The notes: a model not told the origin generated them from the sequence alone. A DNA stretch of 64,000 nt from UBA1431 sp002329665 (GCA_040772545.1 JAXGXY010000004.1:1-64000); one strand, 5' to 3'; numbered from the stretch's first letter, positions 25,521 through 34,550 are shown. Numbers and translations are program-made.

Positions 25521-26390
25521 ATGCTAGGCCTCATAGAGCTTAAAAAGGAGAAACGGAGAAAAGAGAGGGACGGGCCGCCCGGACAGAAACTGCTGGAGAT
25601 ACCGGTAGATTATATCCGCTCGAACCCGGCGCAGCCGCGGCGGACGTTCAGCGATCAATCCATCGAGGAGCTGGCGCTTTCCATACGCAGTTACGGGCTG
25701 TTACAGCCGGTCTCCGTGCGCATGTGCGGCCAAAACGACTACGAACTCATCGCCGGGGAGCGCAGGCTAAGGGCCGTAAAGAGGCTCGGGGAGAAAAAAA
25801 TCAGCGCCATCGTATTTCCGGCACAAGAGAAAGAGAGCGCGATCCTCGCCCTGGTCGAGAACCTGCAGCGCGAGGACCTGAACTATTTCGACGAGGCCCA
25901 GGCCTATTACGAGATCCTGCGCGAACACGGAATGACGCAGGAGGAATTGGCGCGCTGCCTGTGCAAGAACCAGTCGACCGTGGCCAACAAGCTGCGCCTT
26001 TTGCGCGTGGGAAGGCCGGTGCGCGAGGTTGCGGAGAAAAACGGGCTTACCGAGAGGCACGTGCGGGCGCTGCTGCGGCTTGCCGACGAAAAGACCCAGC
26101 TTTTGATCGCGCAAAAAGCCGCCGCGCAGACGCTTTCCGTGAAGCAAACGGAAGCGCTGGTCGAACGCGCCGTGGAAGAGGTGACCCGCGGGAAAAAACC
26201 CAATGTGCGCCTTATTCACAGGGACTACCGCCTGTTTGTCAATTCGATAAGGAGCACCGTGAAACAGCTGAACACGCAGGGGCTGAACGTGGATTTTACG
26301 ACGAAGGATTTGGGGGAATCCATTGAGATAAAGGTTGTCGTTTCAAAATCATTGAAAGGAGAGAGTGTGAGAGGTAGGGGGATCCGCTAA
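25521..26390 (+). CDS. noc: Nucleoid occlusion protein Noc (ParB family)
   Basis: 289 residues. ParB-type protein with the CTP-binding ParB/Srx domain (SNPAQPRRTF, then GERRLRAVKRLG), a central helix-turn-helix DNA-binding domain (MTQEELARCLCKNQST) and a C-terminal region with predicted dimerisation helices. The place between rsmG and parA is the standard place of noc, a parB paralogue that stops division over the nucleoid. RBS GGGGGGAG precedes ATG 25521. No clear palindromic Noc-binding site was found by eye. It might instead be a second ParB; position favours Noc. Confidence 0.85.
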   Translation: MLGLIELKKEKRRKERDGPPGQKLLEIPVDYIRSNPAQPRRTFSDQSIEELALSIRSYGLLQPVSVRMCGQNDYELIAGERRLRAVKRLGEKKISAIVFPAQEKESAILALVENLQREDLNYFDEAQAYYEILREHGMTQEELARCLCKNQSTVANKLRLLRVGRPVREVAEKNGLTERHVRALLRLADEKTQLLIAQKAAAQTLSVKQTEALVERAVEEVTRGKKPNVRLIHRDYRLFVNSIRSTVKQLNTQGLNVDFTTKDLGESIEIKVVVSKSLKGESVRGRGIR

Positions 26391-26426
26391 GATCGGTTCC
26401 GCGAAAATTTCATATCGGGCCTGCCG

Positions 26427-26468
26427 GGAGCCTGTCCACTTCCATGCGAATGGACAGGCTCCGTCTTT
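26427..26468 (+). terminator. Terminator after noc
   Basis: GGAGCCTGTCCA / TGGACAGGCTCC, a perfect 12-bp stem, followed by GTCTTTG. The T-tract is weak but the stem is strong. Confidence 0.6.
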
Positions 26469-26556
26469 GCGTTTAGGCCTCGTCCGACAGCCAAAAAAGC
26501 GGGCGCGCCCGTCCGCCGCGCGGAGACGTTTTGCCGACGGCCGATGGCTTTTTGCC

Positions 26557-26585
26557 TTGTTGCCGTGCGATTTATATTCTATAAT
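26557..26585 (+). promoter_or_regulatory. Promoter of parA-parB
   Basis: TTGTTG (26557-26562), 17 bp, TATAAT (26580-26585), 49 bp before the parA TTG start. Confidence 0.6.
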
Positions 26586-26634
26586 AAGTGTGCGGAATAA
26601 AAAACCGCCGAAGTTTGCATTGGAGTGAACGCCG

Positions 26635-27411
26635 TTGTCCAAAGTGATGGCCGTAGCCAACCAAAAAGGCGGTGTGGGGAAGACGACGACCACCGTAAAC
26701 TGCAGCGCCGCCCTTGCTCTGCGGGGGAAACGCGTGCTGGTGGTGGACGTCGACCCGCAGGGAAACTCCACGAGCGGACTGGGGCTGAACAGGGACGACG
26801 GGCAACTCTCGGTCTACGACGTGCTGGTGAACGGCGCCCCGATCGAAGACGCGGTATTGCCCACGCAGGTGGAGGGACTTTTCGCCGTCCCTTCGGCGGT
26901 GAAGCTAGCGGGCGCCGAAGTGGAAATGGTTTCGATGGAACGGCGCGAGTACATCGTCAAGAACGCGCTGAGGAAAATCCGCGGCGGGTACGACTTCATC
27001 TTCATGGACTGTCCCCCTTCGCTGGGGCTGTTGACGGTCAACGCCCTGACCGCGGCCGATACGGTGCTGGTCCCCATCCAGTGCGAATACTATGCGCTCG
27101 AGGGCGTCACGCAGCTCATCAACACGATACGCCTGGTAAAAAAGCGGCTCAACCCCGGCCTGGAAATAGAAGGCGTCCTGCTCACGATGTTTGACCCGAG
27201 GACGCGGCTGTCGCTGCAGGTGGTGGACGAGGTGAAGGCGTATTTCAAGCATAAGGTCTTCAGTTCGCTCGTCCCGCGCAATGTGCGGCTGGGGGAAGCG
27301 CCCAGCTTCGGGATGCCCATCATGCTCTACGATTCCCAGTGCGCCGGGGCGCGCGCGTACGAGTATCTGGCCGAAGAGATCATAGAAAAGAACGAGGAGG
27401 CGGCGGTATGA
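26635..27411 (+). CDS. parA: Chromosome-partitioning ATPase ParA (Soj)
   Basis: 258 residues from a TTG start with GGAGTG upstream. Deviant Walker A KGGVGKTT begins at residue 11 and Walker B is FMDCPPSLG. ParA forms an ATP-dependent nucleoid-bound dimer that helps move ParB-parS complexes and, as Soj, regulates DnaA. The stop overlaps the parB start by 4 bp. Confidence 0.97.
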   Translation: MSKVMAVANQKGGVGKTTTTVNCSAALALRGKRVLVVDVDPQGNSTSGLGLNRDDGQLSVYDVLVNGAPIEDAVLPTQVEGLFAVPSAVKLAGAEVEMVSMERREYIVKNALRKIRGGYDFIFMDCPPSLGLLTVNALTAADTVLVPIQCEYYALEGVTQLINTIRLVKKRLNPGLEIEGVLLTMFDPRTRLSLQVVDEVKAYFKHKVFSSLVPRNVRLGEAPSFGMPIMLYDSQCAGARAYEYLAEEIIEKNEEAAV

Positions 27412-28292
27412 GCGCAAAGCAGCAGCGGCGGCTAGGAAAGGGGCTCCAGGCGCTTATAGGGTCCGAAGAACCCGTATGGGACGAGCGGCAGCCCGGCGAA
27501 AAGGGCGTGCGCCTCATCGACGTCCTGCGCATCGATCCCAACCCCAAGCAGGCGCGCAAACGCTTCGACAAGGAGGCGCTCGAAGGCCTCGCGCAATCCA
27601 TAGCGATCCACGGCGTGATCCAGCCGCTGATCGTCGGGGAACAGGGGGAAAGGTACCGCCTGATCGCGGGCGAACGCCGGTGGCGGGCCGCCAAAATGGC
27701 GGGCCTGGACAGGGTGCCCGCCATCGTGACCGACATGGAGGACCGCGCGCAGGTGGAGGTATCGCTGGTGGAGAACCTTCAGCGCGAGGACCTCAACCCG
27801 CTCGAAGAGGCGGCGGGCATCAGATTCCTGATAGAAGAATACGGCCTGACGCAGGAGTCCGCGGCCGAGCGCGTCGGGAAGAGCCGCAGCGCCATAGCGA
27901 ACGCGCTGAGGCTTTTGACGCTGCCTTCGCCCGTACAGGACCTGATCTGGACGGGGGAGTTAAGCGCAGGCCACGCGCGCGCCCTGGTCGGGATCGAAGA
28001 CCAGGATCTTCAGCAGCGCATGGCAAAAAAGGCGGTCGAAGACGGGCTGTCGGTGCGCGAGATGGAAGCGCTTAAAAGAGACGTGCAGCCCGCGAGGCGC
28101 AGGAAGGCCGGCGATGAGGCGATCCCGCTGGAACTCTTCGAGATGCAGGAGTGCCTGCAAAAAGCGACAGGGATGCGCGTGCGGATCGTGGGAAGCACAA
28201 ACAGGGGCAGGATCACGATAGAATACTACAACAGGGAAGAGATCGAACGGCTCTACGCGATCTTGCAGGACAAAGACGAATGTTTCACGTGA
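27408..28292 (+). CDS. parB: Chromosome-partitioning protein ParB (Spo0J)
   Basis: 294 residues from ATG 27408, RBS GAGGAGG. The ParB CTPase domain has the GERRWRAAKMAGL motif. The HTH domain is around TQESAAERVGKSRSAIANAL, and a C-terminal dimerisation domain follows. It spreads from parS and loads condensin. The last codons (TGT TTC ACG TGA) are part of a parS site, so the gene ends inside its own binding site. Confidence 0.97.
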   Translation: MSAKQQRRLGKGLQALIGSEEPVWDERQPGEKGVRLIDVLRIDPNPKQARKRFDKEALEGLAQSIAIHGVIQPLIVGEQGERYRLIAGERRWRAAKMAGLDRVPAIVTDMEDRAQVEVSLVENLQREDLNPLEEAAGIRFLIEEYGLTQESAAERVGKSRSAIANALRLLTLPSPVQDLIWTGELSAGHARALVGIEDQDLQQRMAKKAVEDGLSVREMEALKRDVQPARRRKAGDEAIPLELFEMQECLQKATGMRVRIVGSTNRGRITIEYYNREEIERLYAILQDKDECFT

Positions 28293-28296
28293 AACG
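28281..28296. promoter_or_regulatory. parS: parS site overlapping the parB stop codon
   Basis: TGTTTCACGTGAAACG, 15 of 16 positions of the consensus TGTTTCACGTGAAACA. It covers the final three codons and the stop of parB, about 10 kb from the dnaA-upstream box cluster. Confidence 0.92.
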
Positions 28297-28775
28297 CGCC
28301 GGAGCAAACTCCGCACCATCGTCGGAGCAAACTCCGCACCGCTCACCTTCGCGCAAGCGCAAAGGCTCGCTCGCTCCGTTGCTCCTCCTCTTCCCCGCAA
28401 AGCTGCGCTTTGCGGGGAGTTGTTCGGGCGGAGCTTCGTAGGATTGTCCGGGCGAGGCATCGCGGCAAGTTGCTTGGGTGGGGCTTTGCGGGGGTTGTTC
28501 GGGATGGGCTTCGCTCGTCGGAGCAAACTCCGCACCGCTCACCTTCTCGCAAGCGCAAAGGTTCGCTCGCTCCGTTGCTCCTCCTCTTCCCCGCAAAGCT
28601 ATGCTTTGCGGGGAGTTGTTCGAGCGGAGCTTCGTAGGATTGTCCGGGCGAGGCATCGAAGCAAGTTGCTTGGGCGGGGCTTCACGGGAGATGTTTAAGC
28701 AGGGCTTCGAGTGATGGTTCGGACGGGGCATTGGGGAATTCCTTAGGGAAAGCCTTCGCGAGCGCAGCGCGTTAC
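28297..28775 (+). repeat. Repeat array A (two ~196-bp units) between the parS sites
   Basis: Two units of the intergenic repeat family, 196 bp apart (perfect hairpins CCCCGCAAAGC / GCTTTGCGGGG at 28393-28417 and 28589-28613). Each holds CGTCGGAGCAAACTCCGCACC, then GCAAGCGCAAAGG, the hairpin, and a run of degenerate ~25-bp pieces of the type GGGCTTYG..GTTCGG. It starts directly after parS and fades out by about 28775. It runs in the opposite orientation to the array at 34.7 kb. No gene is supported; open frames occur on both strands because the repeat lacks stops. Confidence 0.85.
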
Positions 28776-28943
28776 CTCATCTTCCTGCACAGCGCCGCTA
28801 TGCTGGGGTTTCGGCGCGAAGGGCTCTGTAGTATTATTTAAGCGGGGCTGCGAAGGGGTTTGGAAGGCGTAAACAGACACCGCGCAACCCACACTGCACG
28901 CGGTTATATGCGGCGCAAGAGAAGAAACCCGTAAACGGATAGA

Positions 28944-28970
28944 AGGGCGCGAACCGCGCCCTCTTCTTTT
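28944..28970 (+). terminator. Intrinsic terminator downstream of the parB region
   Basis: AGGGCGCG / CGCGCCCT stem, then CTTCTTTTA. It lies 650 bp beyond parB; the stretch 28776-28943 holds no gene or motif that I can recognise. Confidence 0.65.
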
Positions 28971-29048
28971 ACTTGCCGTCTTAAGCGGTTGATTGTTTCC
29001 CCGGGAAGAAGTTCTCGAGAGTATACGAACGCGTTATTCTGGCACCCG

Positions 29049-29064
29049 CGTTTCACGTGAAACA
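29049..29064. promoter_or_regulatory. parS: Second parS site
   Basis: CGTTTCACGTGAAACA, 15 of 16 consensus positions. It lies 768 bp from the first site and 1 bp beyond the cvpA stop codon, in the gap between the converging parB and cvpA genes. Confidence 0.92.
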
Positions 29065-29065
29065 G

Positions 29066-29767
29066 TCAGAGTACCCCTCCGATCAGGGATAACAGGAAGT
29101 TGGAGTTGTAGAAGAACGGCGCGAGCAAAGACCCGTCGATGTACTGGGCGATGGACTCGCCGGGCAGCACGGTGATGATGATAGGCGCGAGCATGAAGAC
29201 GGCGAAAACGATCAGCACGCCGCGTACGAGCCCGAGCGCGCCGCCGAGCAGCGAATTGAACTGCTTGAGCACGGGCAGGCGCGTGACGTAGTTGGTCGCG
29301 TTAATGACGACGGAGAGGATCAGCCGGAACAACAGGAAAAGGACGACGAAGCTGATGATGCCCAGCAGCACGTTGACGATCGTGACGTTGAAATAGTCGC
29401 CGAGCGTGGTCGCGTTCTGCGAAGCGAGCGCCTGGTTGGCGAGGTTGCTTTGCAGCGCCGATTCGAAGGGCGGCGGCAGGTTCGCGTTGTTCACGACGGT
29501 GTCGATCTGTTCGGGCGTGAGCTTGCTGACCAACTGGGACGCGAGGTCCACGTTGTAGATATGCTCGCTGCCCTCGGCGTATACCGATAAAGAGCTCAGG
29601 ACGGTGGAGCCGAGGAAACGTGCGAGCACGGGATGAAGGATGTAGGCCAAAAAGGCCGAAACGAAAAACGAAACGAATCTGAGCAAGGTTATCGTGAACC
29701 CGCGCACAGCGCCCGAAAAAACGGAGAACGCGATGATGGCGATGATGATTATATCCAGCAAATTCAT
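29066..29767 (-). CDS. CvpA family membrane protein
   Basis: 233 residues with four or five hydrophobic segments: an N-terminal helix (LDIIIIAIIAFSVFSGAVRG), another near 25-45, a long extracytoplasmic loop (about 50-125), then a helix near 130-155 and the LGLVRGVLIVFAVFMLAP segment. CvpA-family proteins are inner-membrane proteins linked to colicin V production in E. coli and of unknown role in Gram-positives. AGGAGG lies about 12 nt before the ATG. The next gene upstream on the same strand is a membrane-anchored beta-propeller-like protein 35 bp away, so the two are probably one operon. Confidence 0.85.
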   Translation of the reverse strand: MNLLDIIIIAIIAFSVFSGAVRGFTITLLRFVSFFVSAFLAYILHPVLARFLGSTVLSSLSVYAEGSEHIYNVDLASQLVSKLTPEQIDTVVNNANLPPPFESALQSNLANQALASQNATTLGDYFNVTIVNVLLGIISFVVLFLLFRLILSVVINATNYVTRLPVLKQFNSLLGGALGLVRGVLIVFAVFMLAPIIITVLPGESIAQYIDGSLLAPFFYNSNFLLSLIGGVL

Positions 29768-29802
29768 CTGATACGAATACCTCCTGTAGCGGGTATGACG
29801 CG

Positions 29803-30918
29803 CTAGGGCAGGGAGACGAGGTAGCAGTCCTGCCCTGAAAAGGCCAGCACCCTGGAGCCGCAGACGGGGCCGACCCGGTCGATCGTGATGCCGAGCGGAT
29901 AGGATTCGTCCTGCCGGCCTTCTAAATTATATACATAGACGGTCCCGGGCGTAAAGCAGTAAATCCTGTCGTTTCCCAGAAGCACATGGAAGCATTCGGG
30001 AGGCAGATACAACAGGGATTCGCTCATTCCGTAGGAAATCAGGCGCGCCATCGGGTATTCGAACGCGTTGACGCCCTCTTTCAGCGGCGGGGTCAGCACG
30101 ATGAGGGGTTTGCCGCTCGCGCCCATTTTCACGTCGTGGATGTTCCACCCGTACACCAGCTGCGAGGAGGCCAGGGCGCCCTTGTAGTCGTAGCACATCA
30201 CGTGGGTGGACCCGAGGGCGTAGACATCGTCCGGCGTGAAGAGCGCGCCCTTGACCAGATGCGTGTCCACGGTGATGAGCCCGCTTATCGTGCTGCCGCC
30301 CGTATAGGTGGAGATGCGCGAAACGGGCGTGCCGGCCGAAGTGTCCAGCGTAAGGATCCAGATCATCTTCAGCGTGTCGTCCACGCCGAAAGCCACGGCG
30401 TGCTGCGCCCCCATGTCGATGGTGTTTACGTCGGCGCCGGATGCGTCGATCACGGTCATGTCGGAGCCCTGCGGCGTCCTGCGGCAGACGCACACCAGCG
30501 TTTCCGAACAGGACACGGCGCTTATGGTGCCCAAAAACTCCCTTTGAAAAAGGGCCTTGCCCTTCATATCGTATACTTTGAGCATGGACGGCGTATATGC
30601 GGCCGCCAGCGAAGGAGAAAGCGCTAGCTTCACGTCGTCTCCCGCGAAGTCCGCATACCACAGCTCGTCGCCGGAGGCGTTGAGCACGTGCACGGCCCCG
30701 TCTTTATGGTATGCGATCCCGGTATCGCACACGGCGAAACTGTCGCTGGCCGAAAACGGCAGGGCCACGTTGGATTCCGCCAGGTTTGGCTTTCGCGGGA
30801 GGAATAAAAACAGTCCGCCCGCGACCGCGAGAAGCGCGCAAAGGCCGAGAATCAAATATTTAAGCCGCGGTTTCGGCTTTCGTTTCCTCGCAGCCCTCCG
30901 GGTCCGCTCCTGAACCAT
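29803..30918 (-). CDS. Membrane-anchored beta-propeller-like protein (DUF5711-like)
   Basis: 371 residues. A basic N-terminus (RRAARKRKPKPRLK) and one membrane helix (about 20-42) suggest a type II anchor with the bulk outside the cell. The remainder consists of repeated short beta-strand units of the kind A-x-x-x-G-x-x-V-Y-D and V-L-N-A-S-G-D-E-L-W, resembling quinoprotein/WD-type propellers and the clostridial DUF5711 proteins. No catalytic motif is seen. It is paired with cvpA downstream. The exact family is from memory and uncertain. Confidence 0.6.
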   Translation of the reverse strand: MVQERTRRAARKRKPKPRLKYLILGLCALLAVAGGLFLFLPRKPNLAESNVALPFSASDSFAVCDTGIAYHKDGAVHVLNASGDELWYADFAGDDVKLALSPSLAAAYTPSMLKVYDMKGKALFQREFLGTISAVSCSETLVCVCRRTPQGSDMTVIDASGADVNTIDMGAQHAVAFGVDDTLKMIWILTLDTSAGTPVSRISTYTGGSTISGLITVDTHLVKGALFTPDDVYALGSTHVMCYDYKGALASSQLVYGWNIHDVKMGASGKPLIVLTPPLKEGVNAFEYPMARLISYGMSESLLYLPPECFHVLLGNDRIYCFTPGTVYVYNLEGRQDESYPLGITIDRVGPVCGSRVLAFSGQDCYLVSLP

Positions 30919-31039
30919 AAGCTCTCAAACCTCCGTTTTTGCCGTACCGCACACCGCAGCTTGCCGGGCCTGCCTCCCGCAAACCGTCATCGGTCCGCCT
31001 GTGTCTATTATAGTACCAACCGCGTGGTTTCACCAGCTT

Positions 31040-31924
31040 CTATTGGCCGGCGGGCGCGAGGACCGTCACCGCGGAAGGGAGCACCTGTATCGTGAGCGCG
31101 GTTTCGACGGACATCTCCCCGTCGGCGTTGGCAAACGCGGGAGCCTCGGCCCGTATCGTCAGGCGGGTGCACGTGTAATGCGACAGCCCGCGCACGTTCT
31201 TTTTCAGGTGGGTGCCCCTGATATAGCTGGGCAGCAGGGAAAGCACCCGAAGGCGCGAGAACCGCTCGGCCAGCACCACGTCCAGCAGCCCGTCGTCCAG
31301 GCGCGCGGGGGGTGCGACGTGAAAGCCGCCGCCGTAATAGCGGCCGTTGCATACGGCGATGAGCAGGATCTCGTGGCGCGTAAACGAACCGTCTTCGTGT
31401 TCTAATTCGATGTTCACGAGCTTAAGCTTGAACAGCGTGATGATCGTCGCTATGAAGTAGGCCGGGAGCCCGCGCAGCAGTGGAATCCTTCGCGCCGTGT
31501 TCACGACCTGCGCGTCGAAGCCGAGGTTGGCCACGTTGAGGAACATGCGGCGGTTGATCTTCCCCGCGTCGATGGTGCGCCGGTTTCCTTCGAGGATGAT
31601 CTTGAGCGCCTTGAGCGGGTCCTTGGGGATGCCGAGGGATTTTATGAAATCGTTGCCCGTCCCCGCGGGGATCACGCCGATGACGGCGTTCGAACCGTGC
31701 ACGCCCTCCAGCAACTCCCTGAGCGTGCCGTCCCCTCCCACAGAGACGATTGCGTCGTAACCCCGCGCGCTGGCCCTGCGCGCGATGTTGACCGTATGCC
31801 CGGGGCGCATGGAGAACGCGGTGTCGTATTCGACGCCCTGTACGTTGAGATGCGCGCACAGCTTGTCCATGACGCGTACGGACCTGCCGTGGCCCGCGAC
31901 GGGATTGATGATGAAAAACAGCAT
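31040..31924 (-). CDS. Diacylglycerol/lipid kinase (YegS/DagK family)
   Basis: 294 residues. The N-terminal catalytic domain has FIINPVAGHG at the start, the nucleotide-binding SVGGDGTLREL motif and IPAGTGNDF; the C-terminal beta-sandwich has VCNGRYYGGGFHVAP and DDGLLDVV. These define soluble DgkB/YegS-type kinases, which phosphorylate diacylglycerol so that it re-enters phospholipid synthesis, needed when phosphatidylglycerol is used for teichoic-acid or glycan modification. It stands alone on the minus strand. Confidence 0.92.
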   Translation of the reverse strand: MLFFIINPVAGHGRSVRVMDKLCAHLNVQGVEYDTAFSMRPGHTVNIARRASARGYDAIVSVGGDGTLRELLEGVHGSNAVIGVIPAGTGNDFIKSLGIPKDPLKALKIILEGNRRTIDAGKINRRMFLNVANLGFDAQVVNTARRIPLLRGLPAYFIATIITLFKLKLVNIELEHEDGSFTRHEILLIAVCNGRYYGGGFHVAPPARLDDGLLDVVLAERFSRLRVLSLLPSYIRGTHLKKNVRGLSHYTCTRLTIRAEAPAFANADGEMSVETALTIQVLPSAVTVLAPAGQ

Positions 31925-32062
31925 ACGGTCCTTCCCCCGATTGTACCAGATTAGGCCGTTACCCCGGCCTGCCGGCCATGCGCTTCCGTGAAGAGGCGCC
32001 GCCGACCTGAACTATATGTACAATATGATACGGAACAAAAAGAGGTTTGTACAGCCGTTTTA

Positions 32063-32092
32063 TGTACATTTTTACCAAAAAAGAGGTATAAT
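32063..32092 (+). promoter_or_regulatory. Promoter upstream of dapF, in a 361-bp leader region
   Basis: TGTACA (32063-32068), 18 bp, TATAAT (32087-32092). TGTACA also occurs at 32017 and 32048, so three copies precede the start. The following 190 nt leader holds AAGGAGG before a possible 29-codon TTG frame (32121-32210) and an imperfect hairpin near 32200-32240 (AGCGGTT / ACCGCT). No known riboswitch was recognised. 31925-32010 holds nothing that I can identify. Confidence 0.5.
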
Positions 32093-32286
32093 CAGGATAC
32101 TCCATCCGGGTTAAGGAGGTTTTGCTGCGGCCTCCGACCGAAGGCGTCCGGCCCCGGCAGACGGCTTATCCGCCGCCGGCAAACGCCGCAAGGACGCGAA
32201 AAAGCGGTTAGCCGTCCGTTTCGGGGCCGTAAACCGCTATCAGGGTATAATCAAGCCAATCCATACGGAAAATGAGGTGTAGAGGA

Positions 32287-33123
32287 ATGATTCCTTTTAC
32301 GAAGATGCACGGCCTGGGGAACGACTTCGTCCTCGTCGAGAGCCGCCACCTGGAAGGCATGGACGTTGCGGAAGCGGCCAGGCGCATGTGCGAGAGGCAT
32401 ACGGGTATCGGCGCGGACGGCCTGCTGATCGTCACGCCGTCCAAAAGGGCGGACATCGGGATGCGGATCATCAACAGGGACGGGACGGAGGCCGAGATGT
32501 GCGGCAACGGCATCCGCTGCCTGGCGCGCTACGCCTACGACTGCGACCTCGTGAAGGAAGAGTGCTTCTGTGTGGAAACGCTCGCGGGGATCCTCCGGCC
32601 GAGGCTCGGGTTCGGAAGGGACGGCGAGGTGCTCTGTGTGGAGGTGGACATGGGCGCCCCGGTCCTCGAGCGCGCCATGATACCGATGACGGGGCCGAAA
32701 GGCCGCGTGCTCGACGAACCGCTGGACACTAATATGGGGGCGGTCCGCCTGAGCATGGTGCGCATGGGCGTTCCGCACGCGGTCGTTTTCGTGGACGACA
32801 TCGGCGACGTCGGCGTCGAGGCGCTCGGGAGGGCGGTGGAGACGCACCCGGCGTTCCCGGAAAGGACCAACGTCAATTTCGTCGAGGTCCTCGGCGAAGG
32901 CGAGATCGCGGTGCGCACGTGGGAACGCGGCGCAGGCGCCACCCTCGCGTGCGGCACCGGCGTCTGCGCGAGCGCCGTGGCCGCGAACCTTCTGGGGCGC
33001 ACAGAGAAAAGGGTCAGGGTCCGGCTCGAGCTGGGCACGCTCGAAATCACCCTAGCAAAAGACGGGCGCGTGCTGATGAAGGGACCGGCCCAGTACGTGT
33101 TCGAAGGGGAGTACCAGCTTTGA
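32287..33123 (+). CDS. dapF: Diaminopimelate epimerase
   Basis: 278 residues from ATG 32287 (GAGGTG 7 nt upstream; an ATG five codons earlier is less suited). It converts LL- to meso-diaminopimelate for lysine and peptidoglycan. Both active-site cysteines are present: Cys72 in EMCGNGIR and the second in ACGTGVCAS near residue 216. The N-terminal KMHGLGNDF is typical. Its stop overlaps the start of the nucleotidyltransferase gene. Confidence 0.97.
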   Translation: MIPFTKMHGLGNDFVLVESRHLEGMDVAEAARRMCERHTGIGADGLLIVTPSKRADIGMRIINRDGTEAEMCGNGIRCLARYAYDCDLVKEECFCVETLAGILRPRLGFGRDGEVLCVEVDMGAPVLERAMIPMTGPKGRVLDEPLDTNMGAVRLSMVRMGVPHAVVFVDDIGDVGVEALGRAVETHPAFPERTNVNFVEVLGEGEIAVRTWERGAGATLACGTGVCASAVAANLLGRTEKRVRVRLELGTLEITLAKDGRVLMKGPAQYVFEGEYQL

Positions 33124-34550
33124 TACGGCTTCCGGATTGGACCATCCCGGTCACCGACGCCTTCGCGCGCGCGGGCGTGGACCTTTACGTCGTGGGCGGC
33201 GGTGTGCGAAACCCGCTCCTCGGCCTTGGCACCTCGGAGCTCGACATGTGCTCGGGGCTGATGCCCGACGGGCTGACGGAGCTTTTAAGGGACGTACAGG
33301 GCGTGCGCGCGACGGTGATAAGCCGCGAACTCGGCACGGTCCGCATAGACGTAGAGGGCGCAAAAGGCCGATTCATAGAGCATACGGTACTCAGGACGGA
33401 AAACTACGGCGGGGGCGGGCACCACCGCCCAAATAGGGTAAAAACGGGGGTTTCGATCGAAGAAGACGCCGGCAGGCGCGATTTCACCGTCAACGCGGTC
33501 TATTACGACGTGGCGCGCAAAAAGGTCCTCGACCCCGTGGGCGGCCTCAAAGACATCGAAAACAGGCGGATACGGACCGTGCGGGAAGACACGCTGTTTG
33601 ATGACGCGCTGCGCATCCTCAGGATGGTGCGCTTCGCCTGCGAACTCGGCTTCACGATAGAGGAAGCGACGTTTAAGGCCGCGGCCCGAAACGTCGACAT
33701 GCTCCGCGACATAGCGCCCGAGCGCAGGGCGGAGGAGCTCTCCAAAATCCTTTTGAGCGACGCGAAGTACGCCCCGCCCGAACAAGCGGACGGGGCGGCC
33801 TGCCTGCGCGGGCTGGAGCTTCTCAGGGACCTGGGCGCGCTTGAGTTTTTGCTGCCCCACCTCGAGGGGGGACGGGGGTTTTCGCAACCGAACGAATACC
33901 ACCAGTACGACGTCCTATACCACAACTTCTATACCTGCCGCCACATGCCCCCGGTGCTCCACCTGCGCCTCGCCGGACTGCTGCACGACGTGGGCAAGCC
34001 TGAGGCCTATGAGCAGGACGGCAATTTCTACGAGCACGCCCGTGTCGGCTCGGCGCTTGCCGCCGGGATGCTGGGCCAGGACGGCCTGCGCTTCAAGAAG
34101 GCGCTCGTCGAAAGGGTATGCCTGCTGATAGAAGAACATATGTTCGACCTTGACGGCAGTGCGAAGGAGACCACGGTGCGGCTGCGTTTCGCGACGCTTG
34201 GCCTTCCGGTCGCGTGCGAACTCCTGTGGCTGCGCCGCGCGGACATACTGGGCTCGCGCGAGGGGAACAGCGCCGAGTTCTTCATCCGCAAATGGGGGAG
34301 CGTGCTGCTGGCGCTGCAAAGGGACGGGACGCCGCCTTCACCGGACGCGCTCGAGATAGGCGGCGAGGACATCATGCGGGTCTGCGGCCTCGGCCCCGGC
34401 GAACGGGTCGGCCTGATAAAAGAAAGGCTCTGGCGGCACTGCGTGTACGACCCGCGCCAGAACACGCGCGAGCGGCTCCTTCGGCGGGCCGTGAGCCTGA
34501 ACCGTGAACTGCCGCCCGGCATGACGAAGAAAGCCAAAAAGAAGCGATAA
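33120..34550 (+). CDS. cca: CCA-adding enzyme / tRNA nucleotidyltransferase with HD domain
   Basis: 476 residues from a TTG start (TTGA overlap with the dapF stop; AAGGGGAG upstream). The frame is open further back, inside dapF, but only from here does similarity start. Class II polymerase-beta fold: VVGGGVRN, catalytic ELD (Glu instead of the usual first Asp), RRDFTVNA and LRILRMVRFACELGF. An HD domain follows (LLHDVGKPE). It adds or repairs the 3' CCA of tRNAs; since the two tRNA genes here encode CCA, repair or poly(A)-type activity is also possible. The C-terminus is basic. Confidence 0.88.
   Translation: MIRLPDWTIPVTDAFARAGVDLYVVGGGVRNPLLGLGTSELDMCSGLMPDGLTELLRDVQGVRATVISRELGTVRIDVEGAKGRFIEHTVLRTENYGGGGHHRPNRVKTGVSIEEDAGRRDFTVNAVYYDVARKKVLDPVGGLKDIENRRIRTVREDTLFDDALRILRMVRFACELGFTIEEATFKAAARNVDMLRDIAPERRAEELSKILLSDAKYAPPEQADGAACLRGLELLRDLGALEFLLPHLEGGRGFSQPNEYHQYDVLYHNFYTCRHMPPVLHLRLAGLLHDVGKPEAYEQDGNFYEHARVGSALAAGMLGQDGLRFKKALVERVCLLIEEHMFDLDGSAKETTVRLRFATLGLPVACELLWLRRADILGSREGNSAEFFIRKWGSVLLALQRDGTPPSPDALEIGGEDIMRVCGLGPGERVGLIKERLWRHCVYDPRQNTRERLLRRAVSLNRELPPGMTKKAKKKR

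Noticed and set aside
28151..28731. Open frames of 70-190 codons in array A
   Set aside because: Same repeat family; no ribosome-binding sites, both strands open, and one frame runs backwards into parB.
32093..32286. Lysine riboswitch before dapF
   Set aside because: I could not fit the conserved lysine-riboswitch core; only a generic hairpin is visible.
32919..33119. 5' extension of the CCA-type enzyme frame into dapF
   Set aside because: Lies in a different frame of dapF with no similarity; TTG 33120 has a ribosome-binding site and the family start.
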